Source of the DNA: Gammaproteobacteria bacterium RIFCSPHIGHO2_12_FULL_45_12
GTDB lineage: Bacteria > Pseudomonadota > Gammaproteobacteria > DSM-16500
Length of the DNA stretch: 8,952 nt
NCBI GenBank assembly: GCA_001801665.1
Contig: MGYH01000042.1
Span: 20,611 to 29,562, forward strand
Direction: 5' to 3'
Shown: piece by piece, positions 6,528-8,952 of the stretch
Layout of the letters: each line of letters opens with the position of its first letter
Position numbering within the stretch: position 1 is the first letter of the stretch
The notes under the pieces: model-generated
Database searches by the model: none
The model's input: only the letters and a program-made list of their open reading frames with translations
What the model was told of the DNA's origin: nothing
Translations under genes and position numbers: made by a program

Positions 6528-7641
6528 CTGTGCTGGCCGCGCATTGCCAGTTAAGGCGCGAAAGATATTCATGATAAGCGTTAAGAGCCATTTCATTGTA
6601 TTGCGTTCTGTTTTGCATCAGGTGGATGATGTAGTCACAGAAACTATTGATGGGCGTGTTTAAACCAAAGGTCATGCCATTGATATGGTCTTTGATGATG
6701 GTGTTAATGCCGCCAACATGAGTGGTTAAGCAGGGAACAGCAAACGCATTCGCCTCGCAAAACACAATGCCATAAGCTTCCGCGCGTGATGGCACGAACA
6801 GCAAATGCGTATCAGCGAGCAGCTGGCGGATTTTTTGCTTGCCTTCAGGTGTATGTTTGGAGATATAACCCAGGCAATTGACATAGGGCAGGTGTGCTTC
6901 AAGATGCGGAGGTTCGTAGCCAACAATGGTTAAGGTCACCGCATGACCTGCTTCATGCAGGGCTTTGGTGACTGCGAGCGCGATGTCGCCTCCTTTTCGC
7001 TCCCAGCTTTTCGCTAAAAATAATAAGTTGATTTTATCTTTTGCACGATGCTGAATGTAATATCTAATTTCTTCAAGCGAAGGGTGGGCGTCAATGTTGG
7101 CGCCAAAGGGTACCACTTTGACGGTGTCTTTGTTGGCACCATACAGTTCAATCGCGCCTCGCGCTGCCCAGTCAGAAGAAAAAATGGCGAGTTGGCAGCG
7201 TGCAAGACACTGGGCTGTCATGAGATTGCCTTGATGAATGGAGGAGGCTGAGTGAAAGGCGAACGGAGGGTAAAACCCAAGCAGTGCGGCATAAACAGCA
7301 TCAGTCCATAAAACAATGGGTTGTTTGCAATCCAGATATGCAATGGGATTGATGAGGGGCGAAACAACGGCATCCACCGTCAGGGTTTTTAATTGCCTCA
7401 TCACTTGTGCCGAGTAATGTTTGGCGGCTGTCGTGTTAAATCGGGGACTTTCTCGTTGCTGGCAAATGTATTTGCTCCAAAGTTGTTTGAATTTAAAGAG
7501 TGGCGGCAGTTGACGTTTGAGCAAACCGATGTAATTGATCTCCATGCCAGAGGCTTTTAATGCGCGTGACATATGTAACGGCGTACCAGACCAACTGTGT
7601 ACGTCTTCTGCGTTAAAAGTAGAAGTATAAGCGATTTTCAT
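6502..7641 (-). CDS. GT4-family glycosyltransferase
   Basis: GT-B-fold transferase expected to act in the cytosol on a lipid-linked or LPS-core acceptor; the sugar is unknown. With the ATG at 7641 it has 379 residues and begins MKIAYTSTF, with a glycine at W17-S-G19 at the usual acceptor-side loop. The donor domain begins near 200, with FLAKSWERKGGD as the family's basic phosphate-binding stretch, and the EX7E motif is E288 and E296 in SRAEAYGIVFCEA. A TTG at 7647 would add two residues, but AAGGA (7652-7648) abuts it, while the same site is 6 bases from the ATG, so the ATG is preferred. It starts 2 bp after the upstream glycosyltransferase stop, so the two form an operon. Its 3' end overlaps the convergent unknown gene by 26 bp, with no terminator visible between them. 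Confidence 0.92.
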   Translation of the reverse strand: MKIAYTSTFNAEDVHSWSGTPLHMSRALKASGMEINYIGLLKRQLPPLFKFKQLWSKYICQQRESPRFNTTAAKHYSAQVMRQLKTLTVDAVVSPLINPIAYLDCKQPIVLWTDAVYAALLGFYPPFAFHSASSIHQGNLMTAQCLARCQLAIFSSDWAARGAIELYGANKDTVKVVPFGANIDAHPSLEEIRYYIQHRAKDKINLLFLAKSWERKGGDIALAVTKALHEAGHAVTLTIVGYEPPHLEAHLPYVNCLGYISKHTPEGKQKIRQLLADTHLLFVPSRAEAYGIVFCEANAFAVPCLTTHVGGINTIIKDHINGMTFGLNTPINSFCDYIIHLMQNRTQYNEMALNAYHEYLSRLNWQCAASTVKQLIQSL

Positions 7642-7643
7642 GC

Positions 7644-8768
7644 TCAATCCTTAAGTGCCGCCAAAAGTGGTAATTGCCAAAATTGTCGTTGAAAAGCGGG
7701 AATGGAAAATGCGATGCGCGCATGTTCATAAGCTTGCGTGCCAAGTTTTTCCCGGTCAGTTGGAGTGAGCGCGCACATGTCTTTCATGGCGGCGGCCAAT
7801 TTGTCTGCCTTATCGGGTGGAACCAGCGTGCCCGCATGGGCAACGACTTCTGGAATGCCATGTACCGTGGTTGCGATGATGGGCAGGCGTGCAACCATGG
7901 CCTCAAGCAAGACACGTCCAAAAGCTTCCTGCGTGGACGACAGGACAAAGCAGTCGAAGGCTTTCATGTAGCGAAACCCCTCTGGCACAAAGCCTGAAAA
8001 AATAATGTCATGACCAAATCCTGAGTTTTGAGCTTGTTTTTTTAACGAGTCGCCGAGTTCACCTTCACCGAGAATGATTAGTTTGGCGAGTGGATAGCTC
8101 TTTTTGACGCATGCAAATGCCTGAATGAGACTGGTTTGATTTTTATTCGGTGCGAGGCGGGCGAGATTGCCAAAGACAAATGCCTCATCAGGCAAGTTAA
8201 GTGCTTTTCTGGCTTCTGTGCGGGAAAGTAGTTGCGGTTCAGTCAACTCAATGTCGATCATATTATAAAGTGTGGCAATCCGGTCGTTAGGAACGCACCA
8301 GAGTGTGTCGCGCAAGTCATCGCGCACGGCGTTTGACACACCCGCAAACAGCATGTTTTTGCGGCGCAACACAGCAATTAAAAGCTGGCGTCTAAGGGAT
8401 GTCATGGTGCCTAGCTCGTGCATGACAAAAATGAGCGCGGAAATGGGCAGGAATTGCGCAATCCACATCATGATGTAAGTGGGTTTGTAGCGGTGGCAGA
8501 TGACAATCTGAAACTGTTTTTCACGGCATAGCGCGAGTAGCTGTTTGACCACCGCCATTTTTAAGCCGCGGGTGCCGGTTTTGGGCGTATTTAAAAATAA
8601 CACGTTTTGCGCAAGGGTACGGCGTTTAACCGCTTCATCCGGTTCGCCTGTCAGGTAAGCCACGGTGACATCAAATTGTTCAGGGTTAAATAGTTTGGTG
8701 TACTGATTGTAGATGTCAATGAACTGGGTGGCGTAATTATGCCCCAGGATAAGGATGGGTTGACGCAT
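7644..8768 (-). CDS. GT4-family glycosyltransferase
   Basis: A second GT-B-fold, cytosolic sugar transferase of this operon; donor and acceptor unknown. It has 374 residues, normal for the family. The N-terminal acceptor domain starts MRQPILILGHN. A hydrophobic stretch around 98-117 is probably part of the fold or a membrane-contacting face, not a true transmembrane helix. The linker region has YNMID, common in GT4 enzymes; the donor domain follows with GNLARLAPNKNQ and ILGEGEL, and the EX7E motif is E281 and E289 in SSTQEAFGRVLLEAM, followed by HGIPEVV. The ATG at 8768 has a modest GAGAG Shine-Dalgarno at 8781-8777, 8 bases upstream. It leads the minus-strand pair and is followed after 2 bp by another GT4 gene, so both probably add successive sugars to the same glycan. 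The two are only distantly similar, not a recent duplication. Confidence 0.93.
   Translation of the reverse strand: MRQPILILGHNYATQFIDIYNQYTKLFNPEQFDVTVAYLTGEPDEAVKRRTLAQNVLFLNTPKTGTRGLKMAVVKQLLALCREKQFQIVICHRYKPTYIMMWIAQFLPISALIFVMHELGTMTSLRRQLLIAVLRRKNMLFAGVSNAVRDDLRDTLWCVPNDRIATLYNMIDIELTEPQLLSRTEARKALNLPDEAFVFGNLARLAPNKNQTSLIQAFACVKKSYPLAKLIILGEGELGDSLKKQAQNSGFGHDIIFSGFVPEGFRYMKAFDCFVLSSTQEAFGRVLLEAMVARLPIIATTVHGIPEVVAHAGTLVPPDKADKLAAAMKDMCALTPTDREKLGTQAYEHARIAFSIPAFQRQFWQLPLLAALKD
7648..7652 (-). promoter_or_regulatory. Shine-Dalgarno deciding the downstream glycosyltransferase start
   Basis: On the minus strand AAGGA lies inside the last codons of the upstream gene (the Lys-Asp codons before TGA) and 6 bases before the ATG at 7641. 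It touches the alternative TTG at 7647, leaving no room for initiation there. The placement suggests translational coupling of the two glycosyltransferases. Confidence 0.7.
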
Positions 8769-8804
8769 GGCCGGTGCTCTCGGGTTGCCGATTCAGGTTC
8801 GCTA

Positions 8805-8833
8805 TTTATAACAAGTTAAGATAGTTTGGGCAA
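8805..8833 (-). promoter_or_regulatory. Candidate sigma70 promoter for the two-glycosyltransferase operon
   Basis: On the minus strand TTGCCC (8833-8828, 4 of 6 matches to -35) and TATAAA (8810-8805, 5 of 6 matches to -10) are exactly 17 bases apart. Transcription would start near 8798, about 30 bases before the ATG at 8768, leaving room for the GAGAG ribosome site. This is the best promoter match I noticed in the window. Confidence 0.5.
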
Positions 8834-8857
8834 GGTCAGAGGAGGCGGGATGAGTTG

Positions 8858-8952
8858 CTAAGGCATCAATAGCCTCAGACGATGCTCAGGCTCTTCTAAT
8901 TTGTCAGGATCCTCAAACCGGTCTTGAAATTTAGTAAGCAACTCGAGGCGTA
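8858..8952 (-). CDS. 3' end of a gene entering from the right edge
   Basis: A minus-strand frame is open from the window edge (first full codon 8950-8948) to TAG at 8860-8858. It gives 30 residues beginning RLELLTKFQDRFEDPDKL and ending HRLRLLMP. The peptide is rich in charged residues and leucine, as a soluble helical C-terminus would be, while the other frames at this end look less protein-like or are interrupted. The next gene on the same strand starts 89 bp downstream, with its own promoter candidate in the gap. I do not recognise the protein, and so short a piece could be chance. Confidence 0.4.
   Translation of the reverse strand, partial: RLELLTKFQDRFEDPDKLEEPEHRLRLLMP

Noticed and set aside
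6533..6550. Inverted repeat CTGGC/GCCAG near the convergent gene ends, considered as a bidirectional terminator
   Set aside because: Only a 5-bp stem with an 8-base loop, no T-tract on either strand, and it lies within glycosyltransferase coding sequence.
7644..8768. Hydrophobic stretch around residues 98-117 of the glycosyltransferase as a transmembrane anchor
   Set aside because: It lies inside the acceptor-side Rossmann-like domain, where buried strands and helices of GT4 enzymes are hydrophobic; the protein otherwise looks soluble or peripheral.
8871..8892. Imperfect palindrome AGCCT...AGGCT near the right edge, considered as an operator or terminator
   Set aside because: Five plus two base pairs around a mismatch, no T run, and it falls inside the probable coding end of the edge gene.

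Overview
The window is a bacterial surface-polysaccharide region, either O-antigen/LPS or capsule/exopolysaccharide. It holds an initiating sugar-phosphate transferase, a UDP-sugar 4-epimerase, three GT4 glycosyltransferases and one large protein I do not recognise. Gene style (short gaps, Shine-Dalgarno sites, WcaJ and GalE of proteobacterial type, mid-40s GC judged by eye and not computed) suggests a Gammaproteobacterium. The large helical, coiled-coil-bearing unknown protein would fit a Legionellales-like genome, but that is a weak inference.

Layout: 1-68 (minus) may be the 5' end of a gene cut by the window edge. 69-303 has no convincing gene but is rich in inverted repeats. 304-1422 (minus) is a GT4 glycosyltransferase. 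A 47-bp divergent gap separates it from a plus-strand run: wcaJ-like transferase (1470-2879), galE (2869-3867, overlapping 11 bp) and the 878-residue unknown protein (3891-6527, 23 bp after galE). That run collides tail-to-tail, with a 26-bp overlap, with a minus-strand pair of GT4 genes (6502-7641 and 7644-8768) separated by 2 bp and led by a plausible sigma70 promoter. 8858-8952 (minus) looks like the 3' end of another gene running in from the right.

Working together: the WcaJ-like enzyme would load the first hexose-1-phosphate onto undecaprenyl phosphate on the inner leaflet, GalE would interconvert UDP-glucose and UDP-galactose, and the three cytosolic GT4 enzymes would extend the lipid-linked oligosaccharide or build another glycan. 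No flippase, polymerase, ligase or export gene is in the window.

The most interesting item is the 878-residue protein. It sits in the sugar operon, resembles no enzyme family I know, and its C-terminal half is a duplicated module of about 160 residues that aligns with itself almost without gaps. The second is the cluster of stem-loops at 73-283.
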